A stretch of DNA of 37,734 nucleotides from Thermoplasmata archaeon (GTDB lineage: Archaea; Thermoplasmatota; Thermoplasmata; Thermoplasmatales; Thermoplasmataceae). The translations under genes and the position numbers were made by a program. Below are positions 14,905 to 24,199 of the stretch, in pieces (position 1 is the first letter of the stretch; each line of letters starts with the position of its first letter). The stretch covers positions 1-37,734 of the forward strand of contig WAQW01000008.1 of assembly GCA_015520045.1 (NCBI GenBank), in the 5' to 3' direction. The notes beneath the pieces were generated by a model that saw only the letters and a list, made by a program, of their open reading frames with translations, ran no database searches and had not been told where the DNA came from.

Positions 14905-17640
14905 ATGGATCCAGAAATAGAAAAAAAATGGATAAAACGGTGGCAGGAAGCGCATATATTTGAACCTTCTATTGAAACCGATAGAAAGAAATTTCTGATA
15001 ACGGTCCCATGGCCGTACACCAATGGTTCTCTCCACGTTGGGCACGGTAAATCATACACCATTGGCGACATTGTGGCGAGATACAAGCGGGCACGGAATT
15101 ACAACGTTCTTTTTCCCATGGGTTTCCATCAGAGCGGCACTCCCATTTTCGCCTACGCGGAAAGAATAGCATCCGGCGATAAGAGGGCGATAGATCAGTA
15201 CAGATCCTACATAGAGCAGTATGAGAATGCACATTCGGTGGATAAAGTACTCGCGGAGATGCGAAACCCAGACAGAATTGCAGATTACTTTTCGAATGCA
15301 ACACTGGAGGATTTCAGAGCACTCGGATATTCAATAGATTGGACAAGAAAATTCACATCGGCTGAGGCAACATTTCAGAATTTTGTTCAGTGGCAGTTTA
15401 GGAGGCTTAAAAGCAAGGGCTATATAAAGCAAGGTGAGTATCCTATTCTCTACAGTTTGAAAGATGAGAATGCTGTAGGCGAAGACGATATAGCGGATGG
15501 TGACATCAATAAGGTCAGTATTGAGGAGTTCACAGCAATAAAATTTAGATCACATGAGTACTCTCTTCTTGCAGCCAGTTTGAGGCCTGAGACAATATTC
15601 GGCGTAACGAATCTGTGGATCAACCCGAATGCAGAATATGTTCTGGTGGAATTCAGTGGAGAAAAGATCGTTATGTCTGAGATGGGTTCTGAAAAATTTA
15701 TCCGCCAGGTAGAGGGAGCTACTGTGTTGCGCAAGATATCGAAAGAGGAGATCCTCTCCAGATCATACACCGTCCCTCTCACCGGTAAAAGTGTGGGTGT
15801 CATTCCATCGCAGTTCGTAGACCCGGACAACGGAACAGGTATAGTGTATTCGGTTCCCGGGCACTCAATTTACGATTTCATCGCCCTCAGGAACTCCGGA
15901 TCAGATATAGCTCCCATCAGGATAATAGAACTTGACAGAAGATCGAGGAACATGACCGTTGAATCCATTGCTGAAAGATATAACATAAAAGATTTTACAG
16001 AGAGAAAAAAGCTGGACGAAGCCACGAAAGAGCTTTACCGCGAGGAGTTCTACTTCGGGAAAATGCTGGATAACTGTGGTGAGTTCTCAGGGAAAAGCGT
16101 CTCGGAGGCAAGGGGAGAGATAAAAAATCTGCTTTCCCGTAAAGGTAATGCCCTTGTATTCTACGAGACTTCTCGAAAGGCGCTTACACGCTCGGGATTC
16201 CCGGTTATCGTTGCAGTGTTGAATGGCCAATGGTTCATCGATTACTCTGTGAGGGAGTGGAAGGATGCGACGCACCGCCTTGTGGACAGAATGACCTTTG
16301 TTCCGGATATCCAGAGAAAAGCAATGCACGATATTATAGAATGGCTCAGAGAGAGGCCCTGTGCCAGAAGACGTGGCCTCGGCACGCCTCTGCCCTTCGA
16401 TCCAAAGTGGGTGATAGAGTCGCTCTCCGATTCTACCATATATCCTGCGGTTTACACAAACATTCTGGAACTGAGGAAGATAAGGGAAAAACTTGGAACG
16501 ATACCAGACTCTGTTTTCGATTACATTTTTCTCCATGAGGGTGTTCCAGGAAACTACGATGCGGAAACACTTGCCCTGATAGATAAGGCTAGAAATGAGG
16601 TAGACTACTGGTATGGATGCGATATGCGAATCACCGCCATACCACACATCAGCAACCATCTTGTTTTCTATCTCATGAACCACGTTGCCATATTTCCAGA
16701 ACCGATGTATCCCGGTGGAGTTGGTATTCTCGGACTGGTCATATCTGAAGGTAAAAAGATTGGTAAGAGCAAGGGGAACATAGTCAATCTGCTCTCGGTG
16801 ACGCGAAGATACTCTGCGGATATCTACAGGCTCTATGTTGCTGTGGTTGCCGATGCGTACTCTCAGCTCGACTGGAACGAGAATGATCTGGATAATCTTA
16901 TCAAAAGATACAGAAGCCTCACCGACATTCTTGATCGCTACGTCATTTCCACTGCGGAACCTGGACTGCCAGAAAAATGGTTCATCTCCAAATTTTACAG
17001 CAGGCTCCGAGATTTCATCTCTCAAATGGATGCATACTCGATCCGGCCAGCATTTGTCTCAATCTTCTATGAAGTACTCAACGATCTAAGGCGGGTTGAG
17101 AGAAGGGGGGGTGATATCAACGTCGCCCTTTCCCATATAATGAGAGACTGGCTTGTTGCTCTTAGTGCGGTAATCCCTTTCACAGCGGAGGAGTACTGGC
17201 ACAGGTACGTTAAGGATACATTTGTTTCGCTCGAAACCCTACCCACAGATTTAGAATCCAAGATTTCAGAGACCATCCTTAAGAGTGAGGAATACCTCGA
17301 TAGGGTGGTGGAGGATATCAGGAACATACTTCAGGTAACAGGCCAAAAGGCTGCGAAGATCACGATTCGTGTTTCAACCAGGGAAGAACGCGATTTCATT
17401 GAAAAGTTTGAGCGTGGAGATATAGCGAGCATTGATGAGCGCTTGAAGCCTTTGATACCAAAATACAGAAAGGCCAAACGATTCATACGTCTCTTCGAAT
17501 TCGACGAACTCTCTGTTCTGAGGGAGAACTCTGATTACATATCAAATCTATTCTCCTGTGAGGTTGAGGTTTTACCGGCAAAGTTTGCAAGTGCTGATAA
17601 GGTAGCCTGGCCGGGTAAGCCACTCATACTCATCTCATAA
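14905..17640 (+). CDS. leuS: leucyl-tRNA synthetase (archaeal type)
   Basis: A class Ia synthetase that charges tRNA-Leu. The 911 residues give the expected order: a Rossmann catalytic domain with the HIGH-type motif HVGHG (44-48), the CP1 editing domain with LRPETIFGVTN and GTGIVYSVPGHSIYDF (universal Asp present), the second catalytic half with the KMSKS-type motif KIGKS (618-622), then the anticodon-binding helical domain and a C-terminal extension. The KMSKS loop has Ile and Gly in place of Met and Ser. The frame is open to 14857, but the ATG at 14905 follows an SD-like AGGGAT and matches family starts. tRNA-Leu(TAA) lies at 648-732 in the same window. Confidence 0.95.
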   Translation: MDPEIEKKWIKRWQEAHIFEPSIETDRKKFLITVPWPYTNGSLHVGHGKSYTIGDIVARYKRARNYNVLFPMGFHQSGTPIFAYAERIASGDKRAIDQYRSYIEQYENAHSVDKVLAEMRNPDRIADYFSNATLEDFRALGYSIDWTRKFTSAEATFQNFVQWQFRRLKSKGYIKQGEYPILYSLKDENAVGEDDIADGDINKVSIEEFTAIKFRSHEYSLLAASLRPETIFGVTNLWINPNAEYVLVEFSGEKIVMSEMGSEKFIRQVEGATVLRKISKEEILSRSYTVPLTGKSVGVIPSQFVDPDNGTGIVYSVPGHSIYDFIALRNSGSDIAPIRIIELDRRSRNMTVESIAERYNIKDFTERKKLDEATKELYREEFYFGKMLDNCGEFSGKSVSEARGEIKNLLSRKGNALVFYETSRKALTRSGFPVIVAVLNGQWFIDYSVREWKDATHRLVDRMTFVPDIQRKAMHDIIEWLRERPCARRRGLGTPLPFDPKWVIESLSDSTIYPAVYTNILELRKIREKLGTIPDSVFDYIFLHEGVPGNYDAETLALIDKARNEVDYWYGCDMRITAIPHISNHLVFYLMNHVAIFPEPMYPGGVGILGLVISEGKKIGKSKGNIVNLLSVTRRYSADIYRLYVAVVADAYSQLDWNENDLDNLIKRYRSLTDILDRYVISTAEPGLPEKWFISKFYSRLRDFISQMDAYSIRPAFVSIFYEVLNDLRRVERRGGDINVALSHIMRDWLVALSAVIPFTAEEYWHRYVKDTFVSLETLPTDLESKISETILKSEEYLDRVVEDIRNILQVTGQKAAKITIRVSTREERDFIEKFERGDIASIDERLKPLIPKYRKAKRFIRLFEFDELSVLRENSDYISNLFSCEVEVLPAKFASADKVAWPGKPLILIS

Positions 17641-17730
17641 AGGGGGAACCAAGTTCCTTCAATCCGGGTATGCCTGCAAGGAAATTTTCATCACAGATCG
17701 ATTGTTAACATCATGCGTTTGCATATGTTG

Positions 17731-17738
17731 TTATATAG
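17731..17738 (+). promoter_or_regulatory. TATA-like box of the aldolase/dehydrogenase gene
   Basis: TTATATAG is centred about 22 bases before the ATG at 17756. This rules against the longer open frame starting at 17702, which would include the box itself. Confidence 0.5.
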
Positions 17739-17755
17739 ATTATCAATTGCCTGGC

Positions 17756-19720
17756 ATGGAAGATAAGTGGCAGGATATCTCATCGGATGATGAGCTTGAT
17801 CTTCTGGTTCATGTGTCTCGCTTACTGGGAAGCAATAGGAACCTCGTTCTCCACGGTGGAGGAAACACATCCCTTAAGAGAGAGGAGACAGACCATACTG
17901 GAAGAAAAGTTAGGGTTCTCAGGGTGAAAGGCAGCGGAACAGATCTCTCGGAAGTTGAAAGGAGCAGTTTCGTTGCCCTCAGGATGGGTGATCTGGATCT
18001 TGCGAAAGATAGGCGCACACTTTCTGATGCTGATCTTGTTAATTACCTCCGGAAGAGCAAGATCGATCCTGACGAACCCGAACCAAGCGTAGAAACATTC
18101 ATGCATGCATTCATACCAGAGAAGTTTGTCCTACACTCACATGCTGATGCCATACTGTCGCTTACTAACACAGATGTACCCGATTTCCGTCTACGGGAGA
18201 TACTCGGCGAGGTTGGAATAATCCCCTACACGCATCCTGGGTTTGAACTGGCTCTCTCATTTCTGAGGCTATCAGGAAGCACAGAGAACCTTGAGGGTAT
18301 CGTGATCAGAAAGCATGGGCTCTTTACCTTCTCGAACAGCGCGAAGGAGGCGTACAGAAAGCACATCAGTATAGTTGAACGTGCCGAGAAATATTTGAGC
18401 AGGCTGCTCGATGGATTTACACCTGGAATTAAGGAGAAGAGTTATGATTTTGAAACTCTTCTTCCAAAGATCAGGGGAGCGGTTTCAAAGGAGAAGAAAA
18501 AAATCGTTCTTCTCGATCGGTCAGAAAAATCGATGAGAATAGCCTGTTCCAGGGAGGCAAAGGAGTACTGCTCATATGGTCCTGCAACGCCCGATATGCT
18601 CATAAGAACGAGATATGATTTTCTGTACATCAGAAATTCTGAAGATGCTGTTGCAATGATCAGAGAATATGCTGAAAAATACCGTGCTGAGTTCAAGGAA
18701 TACGTCGATCCATCCTATCCTATGCATGATCCTTATCCTGCTGTCATGGTGCTCGAGGGAGGTGGAATCATCACACAGTCAACATCTATTGGGGAGTGCC
18801 GCACGATTTTGGAGCTTGCTCATCATTCTTTCGATGTTGCAGGGAAGTCGGCACAGGTTGGTAACCATGAGTTTCTCAGCAGAGAGGAGGCTTTTGCCGT
18901 TGAATACTGGCCTCCAGAAATGAGAAAACTCAAGAAAATGCCGGTGAGAAAACTCCAGGGTACTGTTTCGGTGGTTACAGGAGCAGCCAGTGGGATAGGG
19001 CTTGAAGCCTTTAAAACCCTATCCAGGAACGGTTCTTACGTAATCGCTTGCGACATTGACCCCGCGATCGAGTCCATAGCACGCGATGTCAGCAACTCAA
19101 CAGGCACCGAATCACTTCCTTATGTTCTGAATCTCAAAGATACGGATGGAATCAGAAAGATGTTTAATGTGATAGTGAAGACCGTGGGAGGTGTTGACTT
19201 TGTGTTCAACAATGCCGGCATACTGAAGAGTGATTACATAGAGGATGTGAAGATCGAAGATCTCGACAGCCATTACGCCGTGAACTCCAGAGGGACGTTC
19301 CTTGTATCTCAGCTGGCTTTCGGGATAATGAAGCTTCAGGGAATCGGCGGGAATTTCGTATTTAATATAACTAAAAACCTGACCCATCCAGGTCCAGGTA
19401 TGCTTTCCTACGGATCTTCCAAGGCATTCGCCGCCCAGATGTGTCACTATTTCGCCATAGAGGGCGGTAAGTACGGGATAAGGGCCAACATCATCAATCC
19501 GGACAAGATCTTTAAAGGTTCCAGGATCTGGGAGGGAGGTGTTCTGGAAAAGAGAGCCAGGGCCAAGGGCCAGACAGTTGAGGAGTACAAGAGAAACAAT
19601 CTGCTCCGGGTTGAAGTTCTCCCCTCTCACGTCGCAAATGTCATGCTAGCACTGCTGGATGATGCCACCTTTGGTGCGACAACAGATGCCATGATTCCGG
19701 TGGATGGTGGAGTGATCTGA
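17756..19720 (+). CDS. class II aldolase / short-chain dehydrogenase fusion
   Basis: The 654-residue protein joins two enzymes. Residues about 1-250 are a class II aldolase/adducin domain with the zinc ligands H127 and H129 (VLHSHAD) and H187 (RKHGLF), and with LHGGGNTSLK near the N terminus for phosphate or substrate binding. Residues about 400-654 are an NAD(P)-binding SDR domain with TGAASGIG (408-415), NNAG, and the catalytic Y552/K556 (YGSSK); the usual catalytic Ser is Thr at 539. The same architecture is known in bifunctional rhamnulose-1-phosphate aldolase/lactaldehyde dehydrogenase-type proteins, so deoxysugar or sugar-acid breakdown is likely, but the substrate cannot be read here. 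No sugar kinase or isomerase is adjacent. Confidence 0.88.
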   Translation: MEDKWQDISSDDELDLLVHVSRLLGSNRNLVLHGGGNTSLKREETDHTGRKVRVLRVKGSGTDLSEVERSSFVALRMGDLDLAKDRRTLSDADLVNYLRKSKIDPDEPEPSVETFMHAFIPEKFVLHSHADAILSLTNTDVPDFRLREILGEVGIIPYTHPGFELALSFLRLSGSTENLEGIVIRKHGLFTFSNSAKEAYRKHISIVERAEKYLSRLLDGFTPGIKEKSYDFETLLPKIRGAVSKEKKKIVLLDRSEKSMRIACSREAKEYCSYGPATPDMLIRTRYDFLYIRNSEDAVAMIREYAEKYRAEFKEYVDPSYPMHDPYPAVMVLEGGGIITQSTSIGECRTILELAHHSFDVAGKSAQVGNHEFLSREEAFAVEYWPPEMRKLKKMPVRKLQGTVSVVTGAASGIGLEAFKTLSRNGSYVIACDIDPAIESIARDVSNSTGTESLPYVLNLKDTDGIRKMFNVIVKTVGGVDFVFNNAGILKSDYIEDVKIEDLDSHYAVNSRGTFLVSQLAFGIMKLQGIGGNFVFNITKNLTHPGPGMLSYGSSKAFAAQMCHYFAIEGGKYGIRANIINPDKIFKGSRIWEGGVLEKRARAKGQTVEEYKRNNLLRVEVLPSHVANVMLALLDDATFGATTDAMIPVDGGVI

Positions 19721-19801
19721 GAATCCGAGATCGTTTCAAGATCCAATGGAATTCCGAATGCTTTTGTTGCAAACATGAATCAATGGTATGAAGTGTAAAA
19801 A

Positions 19802-20575
19802 ATGAGATACTTCATAAAATTTGGGTACTTCGGCACAGATTTCACGGGATTCCAGAAGGGGAATGGAGCCAGAAGCGTTGAAGACAGCATTCTGGCAAAG
19901 CTGCAAAGCATAGGTGTCACATCTCCCATATCATCCGCAGCAAGAACGGATAGAGAGGTCTCGGCCATTGGGAATGTTTTCTCCGTTGAGTACAACGGAA
20001 ACATCAAGAATCTGATGGCACTCCTGAACAAGGGATCTGCGAGCCTGTTCTATCTGGCATATTCGCCGGTAGAATCTTCCCTCCGGCCCAGGCACAGCAG
20101 CATGAAAGTATACAGGTACCTCTGCAGTTCGTACAGCAAGAGAATGCTGGAACCCCATCTGAGGAAATTCACCGGAACGCACGATTTCAGTCACTTTTCC
20201 CGCCGAGATGGGAGAAATCCCGTTAGGACGATAGATAGGATAGATATAGTGGACTACGGCACTTTCACCGCCATAGATTTCTGGGGTAAGAGCTTCATCT
20301 GGCAGCAGATAAGGAGAATCATGGGATTTGTATTCTCGCAGATAGAGGAGGAACGTGATGATGATCCCTTTAGCTACGCAAGAGCGGTAAAACCCGCGCC
20401 TCCTCAGCAGCTGATCCTCCTGGATGTCAGATATCCAGGAATTGTTTTCACTCCATTCAGGGAGAAGAGCTTGGAGAGATTACTGATCGAAAAAACTCGC
20501 AGGTCGTTTTATGCATTTCTCCTTTTTGAACATATCATATCCTCACTGGATAGTATATATACAGGGAAATCATAA
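19802..20575 (+). CDS. truA: tRNA pseudouridine synthase TruA
   Basis: It makes pseudouridine in the anticodon stem-loop of tRNAs (positions 38-40 in known TruA). The 257 residues begin with the family strand MRYFIKFGYFGTDFTGFQKG. The catalytic Asp is D50 in the AARTDREVSA motif. Further blocks are YRYLCSS, the FTGTHDFSHFSRRDG segment and FWGKSFIWQQIRRIMGFV, all typical of TruA. The frame starts at the ATG at 19802, which begins the family motif directly; no good TATA or SD is visible. The ligase gene follows after 6 bases. Confidence 0.92.
   Translation: MRYFIKFGYFGTDFTGFQKGNGARSVEDSILAKLQSIGVTSPISSAARTDREVSAIGNVFSVEYNGNIKNLMALLNKGSASLFYLAYSPVESSLRPRHSSMKVYRYLCSSYSKRMLEPHLRKFTGTHDFSHFSRRDGRNPVRTIDRIDIVDYGTFTAIDFWGKSFIWQQIRRIMGFVFSQIEEERDDDPFSYARAVKPAPPQQLILLDVRYPGIVFTPFREKSLERLLIEKTRRSFYAFLLFEHIISSLDSIYTGKS
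20554..20561 (+). promoter_or_regulatory. TATA box of lig, inside the 3' end of truA
   Basis: TATATATA is centred about 24 bases before the lig ATG, within the last codons of truA. There is no SD before lig, so a leaderless lig transcript starting in the gap between the genes is likely. Confidence 0.55.
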
Positions 20576-20581
20576 TAATGC

Positions 20582-22342
20582 ATGGATTTTGCCCTTCTTG
20601 TTGATACCTTCAACCGAATGGCTGAAACGAGCAGCAGACTTGAGTTGACATCTCTTCTGGCAGATCTTTTCTCCCGTGGTTCATCGGATCTTGAGATCCT
20701 GAGCTACCTCACTCTGGGAAAGCTGGCCCCCGAATTTGAGAACAAGGAGATGTATGTTGCTGACAAGATGATAATAAAGGCTCTTTCGGAAATTTCAGGC
20801 CGCAGTGCAGAGGAGATTGGCAGAATGCAGTCAAAATACGGTGATCTCGGTTCAGTTACGGAGAGTATTCTTCGGGAGAAACAGCAGAGATCTCTCTTTG
20901 CGGAAAACCTCACGGTCAGGGGAGTCTACGAGACGCTCATGAAGCTGCCTGAGTTCAGCGGGCCGGGAAGCAATCAGAGAAGGATAAAGACGATCGAGAA
21001 ACTTCTAATCAGTGCAACGCCCGTTGAGGCGAAGTACATTGTCAGGATAATCTCTGGCAAGCTCCGCCTGGGGGTTTCCGAAGCAACGGTTCTTTCTGCT
21101 CTCATACAGGCTTTCGGGATGGAGGAACACCGGCAGATTGTTGAGAATGCTTACAATTTTTATCCCGATATGGGATACATTGCGGCTCTTCTCAGATCCG
21201 GCGATCTTGAGAAGATCTCAGGGATAAGGGCAAAACCCCTGATTCCATTCAAGGTCATGCTTGCTGAACGTCTTCAGAGCATAGAAGCCATTCTGGATAA
21301 AATGGGTGGGAAAGCATCCTTCGAGTACAAGTATGATGGCCTGCGGGTTCAGCTGCACAGGTCTGGGAGAAGGGTCAAGATCTTCTCACGTGGTTCGGAG
21401 GATTTAACAGATCAGTTTCCGGATATAGTGGATAACATGCTGCGTTCCTTTGACTGCTCGTCCTGCATTCTTGATGGAGAGGCCGTTCCGGTGAATCCGG
21501 AGACAGGTGAGATGTACCCATTTCAGATGATATCTCAGAGAAGGGGTCGAAAATATGGTATGGAAAGAGCCATATCGGAAATACCGATCACGGTTTTTCT
21601 CTTCGATATAATTCACTATAACGGTGAATTCCTTGGTGATAAGCCCTATCCCCAAAGGAGATCCTACCTGAAGAGGATTCTCGGAAGCGCGAACGGCTTC
21701 TCCCTCGCTGACGCACTCGTATCTGATAGCATTGAAGAGATACAAGCCTTTTTCAACAAGAGTATTGCAGATGGTTGCGAGGGTCTGGTTGCAAAAAGTC
21801 TATCTGACGATTCCACCTACAGAGCGGGTGCCAGAGGGTGGCTCTGGATCAAGATAAAGAAAGATTATCAGGCTGAACTGGCCGATACCCTTGACCTCGT
21901 TGTGGTCGGGGCATTTCATGGAAGGGGGAGGAGAAAAGGAACATATGGTGCTCTCTTGATGGCGGTCTTCAATAATGAACTGAACCGCTTCGAAACTATA
22001 TGTAAGCTTGGAACCGGTTTCACAGATGAGATGCTGCAGGAGATACCCAGGATCCTTGAAGACTACATAAGCCCCGGGAAACCACAGAATGTGGTGAGCA
22101 ACATTGAACCCGATGAATGGTTTTACCCCTCTCTTGTCATGGAGATTTCGGGAGCTGAGATTACACTGAGTCCTATACACACATGCTCTGCGGAACATTA
22201 TAATGGAAAACAGGGTCTCTCAGTGAGATTCCCAAGATTCACAGGAATATTCAGGAGGGACAAACAACCTGAAGATGCCACCACATCCAGAGAAATTCTG
22301 GAATTATTCGAGATGCAAATTAAAAAATCAAGCAAACAATAA
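20582..22342 (+). CDS. lig: ATP-dependent DNA ligase (archaeal LigI type)
   Basis: It seals nicks in DNA during replication and repair. The 586 residues match archaeal ligases in length and order: an N-terminal helical DNA-binding domain (1-200), the adenylation domain with K250 in motif I (EYKYDGLRVQ), GEAVPVNPETG (motif III region), EGLVAKS (motif IV) and WIKIKKDY (motif V), then an OB domain ending in SVRFPRFTGIFRRDKQPEDAT (motif VI). The ATG at 20582 is supported by its own TATA box; an ATG at 20578 is out of frame. The convergent neighbour is ssb, another DNA-transaction gene. Confidence 0.95.
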   Translation: MDFALLVDTFNRMAETSSRLELTSLLADLFSRGSSDLEILSYLTLGKLAPEFENKEMYVADKMIIKALSEISGRSAEEIGRMQSKYGDLGSVTESILREKQQRSLFAENLTVRGVYETLMKLPEFSGPGSNQRRIKTIEKLLISATPVEAKYIVRIISGKLRLGVSEATVLSALIQAFGMEEHRQIVENAYNFYPDMGYIAALLRSGDLEKISGIRAKPLIPFKVMLAERLQSIEAILDKMGGKASFEYKYDGLRVQLHRSGRRVKIFSRGSEDLTDQFPDIVDNMLRSFDCSSCILDGEAVPVNPETGEMYPFQMISQRRGRKYGMERAISEIPITVFLFDIIHYNGEFLGDKPYPQRRSYLKRILGSANGFSLADALVSDSIEEIQAFFNKSIADGCEGLVAKSLSDDSTYRAGARGWLWIKIKKDYQAELADTLDLVVVGAFHGRGRRKGTYGALLMAVFNNELNRFETICKLGTGFTDEMLQEIPRILEDYISPGKPQNVVSNIEPDEWFYPSLVMEISGAEITLSPIHTCSAEHYNGKQGLSVRFPRFTGIFRRDKQPEDATTSREILELFEMQIKKSSKQ

Positions 22343-22394
22343 AATAGTGTGAAAAAAAGATTTGCTGTTTGGTGTTTTACGCCATATGAGATGA

Positions 22395-22817
22395 TTATCT
22401 TCTTCCGTAGCTACGGCCACCGGAATACCTTCCGAAGCTATCGCCATAGCTCCTGTAGCGGCGTTCGTGCTCCTGCTCACTCATATCGAGCTCTTCGTTT
22501 ATGTCGGTTATATCTTCCTGACTCTCATTTATGGAGCCGTATTTTCCCACATTAAGGTGCATATGTCCCCTAACAAGGGTGATGTAACCGTTTTCGATAT
22601 ACAGATTTTTTCCTTCTCCTACTTTTGAGAGCTGGTCACCCCAAAGTGACATTGTGACCTTTCCTGTATCGTCACCAATGACAACCTCAGTCACCTGTTT
22701 CTGCTCTCCCATCCTGGTCTGGATGTCCTTCGTCTCTCCTATTGTTAAGACCTTTCCCAAAACGTTCACGCGTCTCGAGGAAGGACTCAGGTCTTTTATT
22801 TTGGTAATTTCCTCCAT
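22395..22817 (-). CDS. ssb: single-stranded-DNA-binding protein, OB fold with Gly/Arg-rich tail
   Basis: The 140 residues resemble Sulfolobus SSB. There is one OB fold (about 1-105: KIKDLSPSSRRVNVLGKVL, then TEVVIGDDTGKVTMSLWGDQ and NGYITLVRGHMHLNVGKYG), followed by an acidic linker and a flexible tail RYRSYGDSFGRYSGGRSYGRR-like, rich in Gly, Arg, Tyr and Ser. The frame is open to an ATG at 22862, but that lies only about 7 bases after the TATA-like TTTAATA box (22865-22873). The ATG at 22817 follows an SD-like AAGGAAG and begins with MEEITKIKDL, like the family. It converges on lig. Confidence 0.88.
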   Translation of the reverse strand: MEEITKIKDLSPSSRRVNVLGKVLTIGETKDIQTRMGEQKQVTEVVIGDDTGKVTMSLWGDQLSKVGEGKNLYIENGYITLVRGHMHLNVGKYGSINESQEDITDINEELDMSEQEHERRYRSYGDSFGRYSGGRSYGRR

Positions 22818-22930
22818 TTTCTTACTTCCTTTGTCTATTAGACTAAAACGGACATTGGTCATTGGTATTAAAGGGTACGTATTTTGGAGACAGACAACGG
22901 AGATTTGACTGTCTCCTTTACAGCGTTATT

Positions 22931-24172
22931 CTATTGTGGGTGTGGTGATGTCAAGCCTTTTCCCGGCATCTTTTTTTCAGATGGAAGTATGGGTAGAAGT
23001 AGTAGCGAAACAAAACCTACAAGGACCAGAAACCACATTGAAATTCCGGGGCTCAGATGAAGGAAGTCATAGATCAAATAAAATATCACTATCCCAACTG
23101 CACTTCCCAGGGTACCTCCTATTCCCCATACCTTCCCGTTTGAGGAGGCAAGTATTTCTCCAGGGACGACCTGCGATATGTAACCCATAAGGACGGGAAA
23201 TCCACTGAACACGGCAAAAGCGAAAGTGCCAAGGAAAATTATCATCAGGTAAACCAGATGGGTCAAAAGAAAGAGAGCCATGAAGGCAACGGCAAGAAGG
23301 CTACTGATAGATACCGTGAATTTTCCACCTTTTCTTTCTGTGAGCATTCCAAATATTGGCTGGCCGAAAATGGGGGCGAGAAATGCCGCAGAAACAATGA
23401 AATTGGGGAGAGAAGAATAGGGGTTGAGATCGAATATATAGCCAATGTAGTAGGGAATGAAAATCACAACCCCTCCGGTAAAAACAGACCTCAGAAATAT
23501 CACAGATGTAAGTGCGCGCGTTATTTTGCTGTATTTTCTTGTAATCACTGTTTTAGAATCATCCGTATAATCTTTTTTTGGAGGATTTGTTTGGGTACCG
23601 CTGAACCACCGTAACCCCGCAAAAACGAGAAACGATGTGATGAATTCATAAATTGCCACATATATCAACCCGTATGATGGGCCGGAAACTGGAACGATTA
23701 AGCCAAGTACCAGAGGGATCACGGTCCTTCCGAGGCTGCCCATCGAGCCGTTCATACCAAGAGCACTCCCATATCTGCCCTTTTTGAATGCGAAGGAGAG
23801 AATAGAACCTCCCAGAGGATGGTAAAATGAGATTCCGATTCCGAAAAATACGGTACCAAGGAGAATAGACAATGATGAGAGTGCTGAGTAGAAAAACGGG
23901 ATGCTGAACAGGACGATAGAAATACCAGAAAGAAACAAACCTAATGATAGGAGTTTTGCGTGCATTCCTGTTCTGTCACTCAATTGGCCAACGAAAGGGC
24001 TAAGTAGGCCAGATATAACCTCGTATACGACTGCGCCAACAGCAAGAATACCGAAATCAATGTTTACGGTTGCGTAGTAGCGCATGAGTAGCGGAAACAG
24101 AAAGAAATTACCATCGTTGGTGAAGTGCGCAAGGGATGTGAAGACCAGCGATGATCTCTGTTTCCTTTCCAT
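22931..24172 (-). CDS. MFS transporter, fosmidomycin-resistance-like subgroup
   Basis: The 413 residues contain 12 hydrophobic helices in two halves with a polar central loop (about 190-215, TQTNPPKKDYTDDSK). The loop between helices 2 and 3 holds GQLSDRTGMHAK, the MFS motif A. The first helix pattern LAHFTNDGNFFLFPLL and GISFYHPLGGS in helix 4 recall the FSR subgroup (usual SHxxND and FHP motifs). The substrate is unknown. Two in-frame ATGs occur at 24187 and 24172; a TATAATC box at about 24192-24199 is 24 bases before the second, so I chose 24172. It is a single gene on the minus strand. Confidence 0.85.
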   Translation of the reverse strand: MERKQRSSLVFTSLAHFTNDGNFFLFPLLMRYYATVNIDFGILAVGAVVYEVISGLLSPFVGQLSDRTGMHAKLLSLGLFLSGISIVLFSIPFFYSALSSLSILLGTVFFGIGISFYHPLGGSILSFAFKKGRYGSALGMNGSMGSLGRTVIPLVLGLIVPVSGPSYGLIYVAIYEFITSFLVFAGLRWFSGTQTNPPKKDYTDDSKTVITRKYSKITRALTSVIFLRSVFTGGVVIFIPYYIGYIFDLNPYSSLPNFIVSAAFLAPIFGQPIFGMLTERKGGKFTVSISSLLAVAFMALFLLTHLVYLMIIFLGTFAFAVFSGFPVLMGYISQVVPGEILASSNGKVWGIGGTLGSAVGIVIFYLIYDFLHLSPGISMWFLVLVGFVSLLLLPILPSEKKMPGKGLTSPHPQ

Positions 24173-24191
24173 TGCAGCTGATTTCATACCC

Positions 24192-24199
24192 GATTATAA
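24192..24199 (-). promoter_or_regulatory. TATA-like box of the MFS gene
   Basis: On the minus strand CTTATAATC is centred 24 bases before the ATG at 24172 and only 9 before the ATG at 24187. It decides the start in favour of 24172 if the mRNA is leaderless. Confidence 0.5.

Noticed and set aside
16087-17025. 312-codon frame antisense to leuS
   Set aside because: It is long, but entirely opposite a well-conserved LeuRS coding region and has no family features.
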